Of a stretch of 45,533 nucleotides of DNA, positions 36,270 to 44,961 are shown piece after piece. Source of the stretch: an uncultured Arenicella sp. (lineage in GTDB: Bacteria; Pseudomonadota; Gammaproteobacteria; Arenicellales; Arenicellaceae); the NCBI GenBank assembly GCA_937922925.1, contig CALAKU010000101.1:1-45533 (forward strand), written 5' to 3'. The notes under the pieces are model-generated. The model was given only the letters and a program-made list of their open reading frames with translations, ran no database searches and had not been told where the DNA came from. Each line of letters begins with the position of its first letter. The stretch's first letter is position 1. The position numbers were made by a program, and so were the translations under genes.

Positions 36270-37661
36270 ATGACACATTTTTCTCGTCTCCTTTTAGTCT
36301 TGGTTTGTGCGCTGACCCTAAGCGCGTGTGTAACGCCTTCAAGTGAACCCGCGCCAAGCCAAGCAAGCACCGATATTGCGTTTTCTTCCACGTATCAAGC
36401 CCCGCAAACCATTCCAACCTTGATCCAAAATGCCACGGTATTAACCGGCTTAGGCGATCAATTATCAAATACCGATTTGTTAATAGAAGAGGGCAAAATC
36501 AAAGCCATAGGCTCTGCGCTGACGGCGCCAAAAGAGGCGGTGGTTATTGATGCCGATGGGCGCTGGTTAACGCCAGGGTTAATTGATGTGCATTCGCACA
36601 TGGGGGTTTATCCCAGCCCGGCAATTGACTCGCTGGCTGATGGCAATGAAATTGTCGGCCCAAACACGGCAGAGGTCTGGGCTGAGCACTCGGTTTGGCC
36701 GCAAGACCCAAACTTTGAGAAAGCTTTAGCCGGTGGAGTGACGACTGTTCAAATCCTTCCGGGTTCTGCGAATCTGTTTGGCGGTCGCGGAGTGATTCTA
36801 AAAAACGTGCCGTCGATCACCATGATGGGTATGAAGTTTCCCGGCGCGCCACATTCACTCAAAATGGCCTGCGGCGAAAATCCTAAACGAGTTTATGGGG
36901 AGAAGGGAGGGCCCTACACGCGAATGGGCAATATAGCGGGTTATCGAGATGCCTGGATTAAAGCCAAAGCCTACAAAAAAAAGTGGGATGCGTATAAGAA
37001 CGGTAAAAGCACTGATAAGCCCGATCAGAATCTGCGCCTCGATACCTTGATGGGCGTTCTTAACGGCGAGATCAGAATACACAATCATTGTTATCGGGCC
37101 GACGAGATGGCCAATATGATTGAGTTGTCTAAAGAATTCGGATACCAAATAACCGCATTTCATCATGCGGTTGAGGCCTATAAAATCGCGCCGATATTGG
37201 CAGAGAACAATGTTTGTGCCGTGGTTTGGGCCGATTGGTGGGGCTTTAAACAAGAAGCCTTTGATATGGTGCGTGAAAATGCTGCCTTGGTCGAACTCGC
37301 TGGAGCCTGCGCGATTATTCACTCCGACGACGACACTCAGATTCAACGCTTGAATCAAGAGGTTGCCAAAGTATGGGCGGCTGCCAATCGTATGGGTATG
37401 AGTTTAAGCAAGGGGCAGGCCATCACTTGGCTTACCTCTAACGCGGCCGAATCCATTGGTTTACAAGACCAAATAGGCGCACTAAAGGTCGGGATGAACG
37501 CCGATGTCGTGCTCTGGAGTGCCGACCCATTTAGCGTTTACAGCAAAGCGGATCAAGTCTGGATAGACGGTGCTCTACGTTTTGATCGCAGTTGGAAGCG
37601 CGCCGAACGAACCAGCGACTTTAATCTCGGAATAATTTCGGCAGAAGGAGATCGACCATGA
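36270..37661 (+). CDS. Amidohydrolase-family lipoprotein with intact metal site
   Basis: 463 residues. The signal peptide ends in a lipobox, LSAC (Cys about 20), so it is probably membrane-anchored in the periplasm. The imidazolonepropionase-like fold has GLIDVHSHMG (His-x-His metal ligands, near residue 109), further histidines in RIHNHCYRADE and ITAFHHAVEAYK, and the metal Asp in IIHSDDDTQIQRL. The end TSNAAESIGLQDQIGALKVGMNADVVLW is standard. Substrate unknown; cyclic amides or dipeptide-like compounds are plausible. It overlaps the next gene by four bases. Confidence 0.88.
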   Translation: MTHFSRLLLVLVCALTLSACVTPSSEPAPSQASTDIAFSSTYQAPQTIPTLIQNATVLTGLGDQLSNTDLLIEEGKIKAIGSALTAPKEAVVIDADGRWLTPGLIDVHSHMGVYPSPAIDSLADGNEIVGPNTAEVWAEHSVWPQDPNFEKALAGGVTTVQILPGSANLFGGRGVILKNVPSITMMGMKFPGAPHSLKMACGENPKRVYGEKGGPYTRMGNIAGYRDAWIKAKAYKKKWDAYKNGKSTDKPDQNLRLDTLMGVLNGEIRIHNHCYRADEMANMIELSKEFGYQITAFHHAVEAYKIAPILAENNVCAVVWADWWGFKQEAFDMVRENAALVELAGACAIIHSDDDTQIQRLNQEVAKVWAAANRMGMSLSKGQAITWLTSNAAESIGLQDQIGALKVGMNADVVLWSADPFSVYSKADQVWIDGALRFDRSWKRAERTSDFNLGIISAEGDRP

Positions 37662-38944
37662 AACCAACGCTTATATTTTTGCTCGCCTCGCTTATTGGCT
37701 CAGGTTTACTTAGCCCGAGTTTTGCCCAAGAGATATTGATTCAGAATGCTCAAATAGTAACCGGCGATTTCAGTGGGCAAGCTGATCCTTTGGATCTGCT
37801 GATCAAGGATGGCCAAATCACTGGCATAGGCAGTGGTTTGGAAGCCGGCCCTGAGGCTCAAGTTATTGATGCACAGGGCAAACCTGTCACATCGGGCTTT
37901 TTTAATGCCGATACTCAATTGGGTTTGCGCGAGGTTAGCGCTGTCGCGCCAACGGTCGACAGTTATACAGAAAATGAGGCGATTACGGCGTCATTGAAAG
38001 TAAGTGATGCTGTAAACCCGCATTCCACACTGTTTGCCTTTAATCGCTCATTAGGCGTTACGCACACGCTGGTCCAACCTTCAAACGGAGTCGGCTTGTT
38101 CGCGGGCACGGCGGCGATTATCAAACTGGTTGACGATGCCATAGTTGTCGAGCAGGCCGCTATGAATGTAAGCCTGGGCGAGCAGGGCAGCGCGCTGGCT
38201 GGAGGCTCACGCGCCGCGGCAATGGGTTTGTTGCGAGAAGCCATCGAAGACGCGCGCGATTATGCAAAAAATCGAGCGGATTTTAATCGAGGCAGCCGCC
38301 GCAGTTATCGAATGTCGCGTCATGATTTGGAAGCCTTGGTGCCGGTAGTACAAAGGCGTTTACCTTTGCTGGTTCGCGTCGAACGTGCTTCTGAGATTCT
38401 AAAAGTGCTGGAGTTTGCGCAACAACAAAAAGTGACACTTATTCTCAGTGGTGTTAGTGAGGGTTGGCGTGTCGCAGCGCAGATAGCCAAAGCCGAAGTG
38501 CCGGTGATTCTCGACCCCATTAATAACCTCCCGGTTTCGTATGAAACTTTAGGCGCACGGCTAGATAATGCCGCGCTGCTTAACGAGGCAGGGGTTACTC
38601 TAATGTTTACTGGAATGGGCTGGCAAAACACACACAACGCGCATTTAGTTCGCCAGTCCGCGGGTAATGCGGTCGCGAATGGCTTGCCCTATGCCGTTGC
38701 AATAAAAGCACTTACTGAGAACCCGGCTAAGATACTGGGGATACCCGATTTTGGTTCCATTAAAATTGGTGCAAAGACCAGCTTGGTGGTTTGGTCCGGT
38801 GATCCTTTGGAAGTAACGAGCCAGCCCGAGGCGGTAGTCGTTGATGGGCAGCTCCAGTCTTTAGTTAGCCGCTCAACTCGATTGCGGGATCGTTATTATG
38901 ATTCTATCAGAGCCCAACAAGCGGCCGATCTTGCCGAGCAATAG
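37658..38944 (+). CDS. Exported amidohydrolase-like protein lacking the His-x-His metal motif
   Basis: 428 residues with a signal peptide (MKPTLIFLLASLIGSGLLSPSFA). It has the amidohydrolase beta-sandwich and end (ALTENPAKILGIPDFGSIKIGAKTSLVVW). Where its partner has GLIDVHSHMG it reads SGFFNADTQLGL, and the later metal histidines and Asp are also not evident. It overlaps its partner's stop (ATGA). It is probably a non-catalytic partner or an altered enzyme. Confidence 0.8.
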   Translation: MKPTLIFLLASLIGSGLLSPSFAQEILIQNAQIVTGDFSGQADPLDLLIKDGQITGIGSGLEAGPEAQVIDAQGKPVTSGFFNADTQLGLREVSAVAPTVDSYTENEAITASLKVSDAVNPHSTLFAFNRSLGVTHTLVQPSNGVGLFAGTAAIIKLVDDAIVVEQAAMNVSLGEQGSALAGGSRAAAMGLLREAIEDARDYAKNRADFNRGSRRSYRMSRHDLEALVPVVQRRLPLLVRVERASEILKVLEFAQQQKVTLILSGVSEGWRVAAQIAKAEVPVILDPINNLPVSYETLGARLDNAALLNEAGVTLMFTGMGWQNTHNAHLVRQSAGNAVANGLPYAVAIKALTENPAKILGIPDFGSIKIGAKTSLVVWSGDPLEVTSQPEAVVVDGQLQSLVSRSTRLRDRYYDSIRAQQAADLAEQ

Positions 38945-39119
38945 GCGGGTTAGCGCCAGTTTTATTTAGACATAACCATTGGTGATTGTCTTTAAGACAA
39001 AAAAGACTAACAAAATTGAATTTGATCAAGGTTTGCGCATTGTAATACTCACGCCAGAAGCCTAGACTGCGCCGCTGTTGTGGCGGCTTTCGCCTGCACC
39101 TGAATTTAGTGGCAAACCT

Positions 39120-40718
39120 ATGTTTGAAATCAGCGCAGCTCGGCGAGCTTCTCTTAAAAACGATATTCTGTCTGGCTTAACCGTGGCATTGGCCCTGGTG
39201 CCTGAAGCCGTGGCTTTTGCCTTGATCGCAGGAGTAGAGCCTTTAGTCGGTTTGTATGCTGCTTGCTTAGTTGGCTTAATTACCGCCGTTATGGGCGGGC
39301 GCCCCGGCATGATATCTGGAGCGACCGGAGCATTGGCCGTAGTGATGGTCGCCTTGGTTGCCGATCACGGTGTGCAATACTTGTTTGCAACCGTTGTGTT
39401 AATGGGCTTGATTCAAATGTTGGCCGGGGCTTTAAGGGTAGCCAGATTCATTCGTCTGGTGCCACATCCAGTGATGCTGGGTTTCGTGAATGGCTTGGCC
39501 ATTGTGATTTTTCTAGCGCAGTTATCGCAATTTGGCCAAGAGGGCATAGGCTGGGCCGCGGGCACCGCTTTTGAAGGCTCGATTATCGACGTCGCTTGGT
39601 TGCCGGCCAAAGAACTCGCTATCATGCTGGGCCTAGTGGTGGTTACCATGGCAATCATTCAGTATCTGCCAAAGTTGACTCGCTCGATACCTTCATCACT
39701 CGCCGCTATTGTGCTGGTTTCCTTGGCGGTCATTGGCTTTAACATCGACACCAAGGTTGTTGGCGACATTGCCTCGATCAAGGGCAGCTTACCCCCGTTT
39801 AATATCCCAAGCGTGCCTTTTACTTTTGAAACACTCAGAATCATTTTCCCCTATGCGTTTATTTTGGCCGCCATCGGTCTCATCGAATCGTTATTGACCT
39901 TACGTTTGATCGACGAAATTACCGAAACACGTGGCAACGGCAATAAAGAATGCTTTGGTCAGGGGGTGGCTAACACCGTCACTGGTTTTTTTGGTGGCAT
40001 GGGCGGCTGCGCGATGATTGGCCAAAGTATGATCAACGTCAATTCCGGCGGGCGAGGGCGCACCTCAGGAATTAGCGCTGCTTTGTTCTTGGCTGTCTTT
40101 ATTTTGGTCGCTTCAAGCTTGATCGAACAGATCCCCATCGCGGCTTTGGTCGGTGTGATGTTTATCGTTGTGATCGGCACCTTTGAATGGTCGAGTTTTA
40201 GAATCATTCGCCGCGTTCCCAAACAAGATGCCTTTGTGTTGATTACCGTCTCGGCGGTAACAGTATTCACCGACTTGGCTTTTGCGGTGGTTGTTGGCGT
40301 CATTATTTCGGCCTTAGTTTTTGCGTGGAATCACGCCAAAGAAGTGCGAGTTGAAAAACGTGAAAATCGCTATGGTTCGCACTATTACACCGTGCACGGG
40401 CCGCTCTTTTTCGCATCAACCTCATCGTTTTCTGAGCAATTTACGCCACGTGACGACAACAATGATGTGATTATCGACTTCGCCGATTCGCGTGTGGTCG
40501 ACCATTCAGGTATTGAAGCCATCGAAGCCTTAGCCGATCGGTATCGGCGCAATAACCGCACGCTGCATTTGGTTCACTTAAGCGCAGAGTGCAAACGCCT
40601 ACTTAAAAATGCAGGCGACTTAGTTGAAGTTAATGTTGTTGAGGACCCAAATTACTTCGTTGCCATCGAGAGCGCTTTTGACGAGGAAGACGCCGTAGCT
40701 CCCAGCGGCGCGACTTAG
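39120..40718 (+). CDS. SulP-family anion transporter with C-terminal STAS domain
   Basis: 532 residues from ATG 39120; a TTG start 14 codons earlier is possible but its sequence is not family-like. About 10-12 membrane segments occupy residues 20-410, with the SulP motifs [14 protein letters not shown] and [18 protein letters not shown] cytoplasmic STAS domain follows (about 440-530, [19 protein letters not shown]). It could move sulfate, bicarbonate or another anion, probably with Na+ or H+. No carbonic anhydrase or sulfate gene lies next to it. Confidence 0.93.
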   Translation: MFEISAARRASLKNDILSGLTVALALVPEAVAFALIAGVEPLVGLYAACLVGLITAVMGGRPGMISGATGALAVVMVALVADHGVQYLFATVVLMGLIQMLAGALRVARFIRLVPHPVMLGFVNGLAIVIFLAQLSQFGQEGIGWAAGTAFEGSIIDVAWLPAKELAIMLGLVVVTMAIIQYLPKLTRSIPSSLAAIVLVSLAVIGFNIDTKVVGDIASIKGSLPPFNIPSVPFTFETLRIIFPYAFILAAIGLIESLLTLRLIDEITETRGNGNKECFGQGVANTVTGFFGGMGGCAMIGQSMINVNSGGRGRTSGISAALFLAVFILVASSLIEQIPIAALVGVMFIVVIGTFEWSSFRIIRRVPKQDAFVLITVSAVTVFTDLAFAVVVGVIISALVFAWNHAKEVRVEKRENRYGSHYYTVHGPLFFASTSSFSEQFTPRDDNNDVIIDFADSRVVDHSGIEAIEALADRYRRNNRTLHLVHLSAECKRLLKNAGDLVEVNVVEDPNYFVAIESAFDEEDAVAPSGAT

Positions 40719-40793
40719 ATATTGCTGATAGACACCAAGAGCAAGTAACCTCCTTTAAGCAAGAGTAATCGGGGTAGATCGCAACACAAGGCG

Positions 40794-42581
40794 TTATAAA
40801 CAGATTAGGCTTACGCCACCGCCCTCTAGCTTAATCGGAAAGCACATTGGCTCTTGGTCGCCGCAATTCACTTCGCGGCTTGCGGGCATCACGGTATCTA
40901 AAATATTCCAACCGCCGACAAGGCGATTATCGTCTTGCCAAGTTCCCTCAACCGTCTCTATCTCATTTGAAACCACGATATAAGCAAAGCGAGGGTCTAT
41001 CTGCCAAGCACTGTCTTTAGTCTCTGTGGCGCCTGGCTGCGAGATTCTTAAGCCTAGCTTGTAGTTCATATCCGCTTGGCTTAAATCAATATTGACATTG
41101 GCGCTCGCGGAGACCTGCTGAGTTTCGCCTTCCTGCCACTCACGAATATCAACATCCTCAACATTGATAAGCTGTAAAACATTGTTTGACGCGTCCAAAA
41201 TAGCTAATTCAACATTCCAAGCAAAGTGAAAGGCCGCCAAGCCTACGTTGCTAACGTCAAAGCTTATATTGATGCGCGATTGGTTGGCATTAAACCAATG
41301 TTGAATGTTACTGAGTTGGTAGTTATAGCCCATGGTTCGGTGCCATTTTCGAAACAAATCACCACCAGGGTTGGAAAAATTATCGCCTACTTCTTGCGCG
41401 TCGCCGGCAAAGAAATTCCAACCTTCGGGCACTAAGCGCCAATTATCAACGCCGGTTGTTGCATTTTTGCCCAGTAAGCGACTAATCGTGTCGACCTGTG
41501 GCGGACGTATAAAACTATAGTGCGCTCGCTCGATGTAATCTTCTCCGACATCGCCGCCCCAAAAGTCAGTCCATTCTTCGATCACGCCTTCAATATTGGG
41601 TTCTCGATTAGGGGGCCATTCGCCGCCCACGGGGCCAAACGTCCAAAGCCGTCGTTCATCGTCAGCGATGATTTCGTCAATCGGGTCATTAAAGTCTTTG
41701 TTACCAATATCAACGTCGTTATTACCGTCATTGGGAATGCCATCAACATTAACCCAACCATTGGTATAGCCAATGCCGTCGGTGGGGATGTTGTAAACCA
41801 ACTCCTCGGGATAACGCACTTGGGTAAGCGCGCTTAGGCCATTGTAATGAGGTGAATTGATACCAAGTGCACCACTGCCCGGTACGGCAACCAGCTCGCC
41901 ATCTTGGTTGCGCGAGACACTGCCAAAAATATGATCTCGATAATGGGCAAAAAAGAGTTGCTTGATTTCATCGGGCAGCCATTCTTCATCGTTAGGAAAC
42001 ACATTGAACTCACCAAAATAACCCACCATCCCCATCTGGATGATGAAAATTCGCGGGTCGTCCTTGAAGCGATGAATGAACTCAGCGATAAACTCTTTGA
42101 CTTCGCTTTGATAAAATTCAGATTCATAGTTATGTGACTGAAAACCGCGAGCTTCGTCTACGTTTTCTTCAAAGCGGTCATCGTCTAAAAACCATTGTGG
42201 TGTGCGCCCGGCCCGATCTCCTCGTGTCCATTCTGCATTTAGTTGCACAATCACGTGTTTATTCTTGCTGCCAGCTCGGTTGGCAAGCTGATCATCGACA
42301 AGATCCCAATTCCACTGATCGTCCTCAGGTTCCAATTCGGCCCAAGTAAAGTTTTGATAACCTACCGAGGCCATAAAGTTGCCGAAATAGACTTCTTGAG
42401 GAAAATCCAAACAACAAGTGGCGTCAAAACCAATGTGAAAGCCTTTTAATGGGTTTTGCAGAGGGCCGAGAGTAGGGGCGGGGTTTGCAACCGCGGTCGT
42501 GCACATTTGCTCTTGTGCGATTGTGTTTTTGCTCAGCGCTAACAAAGCCAGCAGTACTATCCATTTGTATCTTGAGTTCAT
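40794..42581 (-). CDS. Secreted putative glycosidase-like protein (DUF4874/DUF4832-type)
   Basis: 595 residues from ATG 42581, which has GAGG upstream and starts a good signal peptide (MNSRYKWIVLLALLALSKNTIAQ). An early NPLKGF and a barrel-like region with WAELEPEDDQWNWDLVDDQL and IIQMGMVGYFGEFN resemble glycoside-hydrolase-type TIM barrels. The C-terminal part from about 440 looks like a beta-sandwich. It is notably acidic, as in marine secreted proteins. CTTAVANP, DATCCLD and the terminal NCGDQEPMC and SLICL cysteines may form disulfides. No catalytic assignment is possible. It stands alone. Confidence 0.65.
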   Translation of the reverse strand: MNSRYKWIVLLALLALSKNTIAQEQMCTTAVANPAPTLGPLQNPLKGFHIGFDATCCLDFPQEVYFGNFMASVGYQNFTWAELEPEDDQWNWDLVDDQLANRAGSKNKHVIVQLNAEWTRGDRAGRTPQWFLDDDRFEENVDEARGFQSHNYESEFYQSEVKEFIAEFIHRFKDDPRIFIIQMGMVGYFGEFNVFPNDEEWLPDEIKQLFFAHYRDHIFGSVSRNQDGELVAVPGSGALGINSPHYNGLSALTQVRYPEELVYNIPTDGIGYTNGWVNVDGIPNDGNNDVDIGNKDFNDPIDEIIADDERRLWTFGPVGGEWPPNREPNIEGVIEEWTDFWGGDVGEDYIERAHYSFIRPPQVDTISRLLGKNATTGVDNWRLVPEGWNFFAGDAQEVGDNFSNPGGDLFRKWHRTMGYNYQLSNIQHWFNANQSRINISFDVSNVGLAAFHFAWNVELAILDASNNVLQLINVEDVDIREWQEGETQQVSASANVNIDLSQADMNYKLGLRISQPGATETKDSAWQIDPRFAYIVVSNEIETVEGTWQDDNRLVGGWNILDTVMPASREVNCGDQEPMCFPIKLEGGGVSLICL

Positions 42582-42960
42582 CTTATTGCCTCGGTAGCAG
42601 CGCAGTTGGTTGACGACTTCTAAGCTTTGAATTGAGCATATCCGCAAAGTATAAGCGAAGAGTCGTTTGTCACCGTTTTTGTTTTTTTTAATTACACAAT
42701 CACTATAGCGCTAAACGTAGGTTTACTCGCCATGTAAAGAAAAATTTAATATTGGCTGGTTTATATATGAGTTTAAGTGGCTGTTTTATTTGATTTTTTT
42801 AATAACCCTTTTTAACGATCTTCGCTAACAAAACCTGTTAGTGAGCACAGATTTGAATCGACTCAATTTATAACTTACTCTTGATGTCGTTAGTTAGTAT
42901 CGATATTTAGTGTCATTAATGATTCGTGTTTACACAAACCGCCCAAAAGGAGTTTTCGAA
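42582..42960. other. A/T-rich divergent intergenic region
   Basis: Between the divergent secreted protein and TraB/GumN genes there is no gene. The stretch is rich in A and T runs (for example around 42680-42695 and 42781-42815). It contains one short hairpin, CTAACA (42825-42830) with TGTTAG (42836-42841). It must hold both promoters, but no convincing -35/-10 pair could be chosen. Confidence 0.5.
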
Positions 42961-43938
42961 TTGTCTTATCTAAAACCTGTGCTGGTCTCTGTCATTTTTG
43001 CTGGCCTCTTTGCGTTATCTAACGTGTTTGCCAAAACGTCGGTCTGGAAGGTCAGCAATGGCGACGACTACTTTTATTTAGGCGGCACCGTGCATTTGCT
43101 CGACGAAGCCGATCATCCGCTCCCAAAAGAGTTTCAAACGGCGTACTTAGACTCTCAAGAATTGATATTCGAGACCGACATTGGCGACGCGAATTCCTCT
43201 GAAGTACAAACCGCCTTTGCGCAAGCCATTGCAAGCAAAGATGGTCGCGGCTTGAGCCAAAAACTATCTCCGGCAATTCACAGCCAGCTCAGTGACTTTT
43301 TAAGCCAAAGAGGAATGCCCGCTGAAGGATTCGAAGGTTTTGAACCCTGGGGCGTTGCACTCATGATATCCGCGATCGAGTATCAACGAATAGGTTTGCA
43401 AGCTGAATACGGAGTCGATCAACACTTCAATCAACTCGCCGCAAGAGATGGCAAGCAAATTGGTGAGCTTGAAACACTGGCAGAACAAATGGGGTTTTTA
43501 AGCTCGCTGGGCTCGGTAGAGGGCGACATAATGGTCGAGCAAACACTAAATGATCTAGACAAGCTATCAAGCGTTTTTGACGAACTTAAAAGTGCTTGGC
43601 GAGAAGGCGATATGCAAGCGCTCATCAACACAGAGTCTGTCAAATTAATGCGCACCGACTTCCCAACCGTCTACGACGCCTTGCTGGTACAAAGAAACAA
43701 AAATTGGATGCAGAAAGTCGACGGGCTATTCGCAGACCAAAACACCGAATTCGTCATGGTCGGCGTTCTCCATCTAGCAGGTACCGACGGCCTACTAAAC
43801 ATGCTCCAACAACAAGGCTACAACGTCAGCCAACTAGGCCAAACCAAAAGCGCTCCAATCGCTCAAACACCATTACCGAAACCTAAGAGTAAAACGGCTC
43901 CAAAAGCTAAAAGTAGTTGGGTTGTTAATAGGAGGTAG
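42961..43938 (+). CDS. TraB/GumN-family exported protein
   Basis: 325 residues from TTG 42961. AAGGAG lies eight bases upstream and the start gives a proper signal peptide (MSYLKPVLVSVIFAGLFALSNVFA). Earlier GTG 42910 and ATG 42919 would place the ribosome-binding site inside the gene. The family motif GGTVHLLDEADHPLP appears near residue 40 and the paired motif FVMVGVLHLAGTDGLLNML near residue 275, both with the conserved His. The family resembles metalloproteases of the Tiki/TraB type. The tail is rich in Lys, Pro and Ala. It is the last core gene before the attachment-site scar. Confidence 0.88.
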   Translation: MSYLKPVLVSVIFAGLFALSNVFAKTSVWKVSNGDDYFYLGGTVHLLDEADHPLPKEFQTAYLDSQELIFETDIGDANSSEVQTAFAQAIASKDGRGLSQKLSPAIHSQLSDFLSQRGMPAEGFEGFEPWGVALMISAIEYQRIGLQAEYGVDQHFNQLAARDGKQIGELETLAEQMGFLSSLGSVEGDIMVEQTLNDLDKLSSVFDELKSAWREGDMQALINTESVKLMRTDFPTVYDALLVQRNKNWMQKVDGLFADQNTEFVMVGVLHLAGTDGLLNMLQQQGYNVSQLGQTKSAPIAQTPLPKPKSKTAPKAKSSWVVNRR

Positions 43939-44032
43939 GTTGTTTCTCCCTGATTGGCGGAGATAGTGAATACGTTCTTTGATTTTATCGCCTCGCGACG
44001 GTTTTACGGGAGCCCGGCTATTGCTCTCGCAT

Positions 44033-44055
44033 TGGTGGAGGCGGCGGGGATCGAA
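44033..44055 (-). other. tmRNA (ssrA) 3'-end fragment, probable attachment-site scar
   Basis: On the reverse strand the sequence reads TTCGATC, CCCGC, CGCCTCC, ACCA. These are a T-loop, the 3' half of a T-stem, the 3' half of an acceptor stem and CCA. This is the end of a tmRNA of the Pseudomonas type. The 5' half of the T-stem is missing (CACTA instead of GCGGG), and no tmRNA body lies at higher coordinates, so only the end is present. Integrases that use ssrA leave exactly such a copy. Its orientation puts the island to the right. Confidence 0.7.
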
Positions 44056-44142
44056 TAGTGGATTTAAGTTTCTGAAAAGTATGAAAAATTTAATATCAGG
44101 TTTTATTAGATACCCTCAAAACTACCCGCAATCTGGTATTTA

Positions 44143-44841
44143 TTAGTCATTTTCTAACGGGATTGGAGCGAATTCTGAATAAACAGACCGGGCAAAATCA
44201 CTTTTTTGTTTTTCATTCAAGTCATGTTTAGTCACTACATATTCGATTCCACTCGATAATTTGGAAGAGGGTGCCTCGTTTTTCATTATTTCGTTATATT
44301 CCAAAATCATGTCTTTGAATTTAGAGATGCATCGTTTCTGAAAGAGCTTAGTGAACTCAGTAACATCATCTCCTTCGGCTTCATGGCCTGTAAATGGGTC
44401 TAGTAACTTTGGTAGGTAAACAATATTCCATGGCGCTGTAAACGCGAGCGCATTTTTGGTTTTCCCGAATACGTGCGATACCTGATAGTTTTGTATTTTT
44501 GTATAACCTCTCTTTGGTTTTTTCATATATCCAGTTAGCTCTTCTATTAACTTGCGAGGCATAGAGTTATTCGTGGGGTCTTCTTTTAACTCTTTATTTT
44601 CAAACACGCAGGCGTAAAAGTCTTTATAGAGTTTAGTATTTCTGCCACCAGCCCCATAACGTCTTATATAAACTTGTTCGCCGCTAGCCAGTCGTAGCTT
44701 TAGTTTCTCCCATTCTTCTTTGGCTTTTTCAGCTGATATCTCATTGGCATCAATGGTTTGCTCTAAACCGAAGTTGAAAAATCTGTCTTTGTTTTCCCCT
44801 ATGAACTCTTGAAAGAATAGTTCGTATGCGTCTCTAGTCAT
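44143..44841 (-). CDS. Uncharacterised protein with an HNH-like motif, island gene
   Basis: 232 residues from ATG 44841, with AGGA ten bases upstream. No family is recognised with certainty. A central segment (about 117-153) reads NYQVSHVFGKTKNALAF, then APWNIVYLPKLLDPFTGH. The His, Asn and His with flanking hydrophobic strands resemble an HNH/His-Me-finger nuclease, though the spacing is not a textbook match. The rest is Lys/Glu-rich and helical. It is clearly more A/T-rich than the genes to its left and divergent from an HsdS-like gene. A restriction or defence nuclease is an inference. Confidence 0.55.
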   Translation of the reverse strand: MTRDAYELFFQEFIGENKDRFFNFGLEQTIDANEISAEKAKEEWEKLKLRLASGEQVYIRRYGAGGRNTKLYKDFYACVFENKELKEDPTNNSMPRKLIEELTGYMKKPKRGYTKIQNYQVSHVFGKTKNALAFTAPWNIVYLPKLLDPFTGHEAEGDDVTEFTKLFQKRCISKFKDMILEYNEIMKNEAPSSKLSSGIEYVVTKHDLNEKQKSDFARSVYSEFAPIPLEND

Positions 44842-44870
44842 TCCTATTGATTCCTAAATTGTTACTTACA

Positions 44871-44961
44871 TGCATTATTGTCTATTTTGCAAATAAAGCT
44901 TGATGTTTATGTTTACAGTGGCTACTATTTTTTGCATGATAGATTATTTTGCAAATAAAGC
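44871..44961. repeat. 29-bp imperfect direct repeat between the divergent island genes
   Basis: Bases 44871-44899 and 44933-44961 match at 25 of 29 positions with a 62-base offset. The last 16 bases (ATTTTGCAAATAAAGC) are identical and contain the palindrome TTTGCAAA. The second copy includes the proposed ATG and first codons of the HsdS-like gene. The first reads IIVYFANKA in the same sense before a stop. It may be a pair of operators or a duplicated gene start. Confidence 0.8.

Noticed and set aside
38986..39000. Terminator between the amidohydrolases and the SulP gene
   Set aside because: TTGTC/GACAA is only a 5-bp A/T-rich stem followed by A rather than T.
44033..44055. A complete tRNA or tmRNA gene
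   Set aside because: Only the T-loop, half stems and CCA are present; the matching 5' acceptor and T-stem half are missing on the right.
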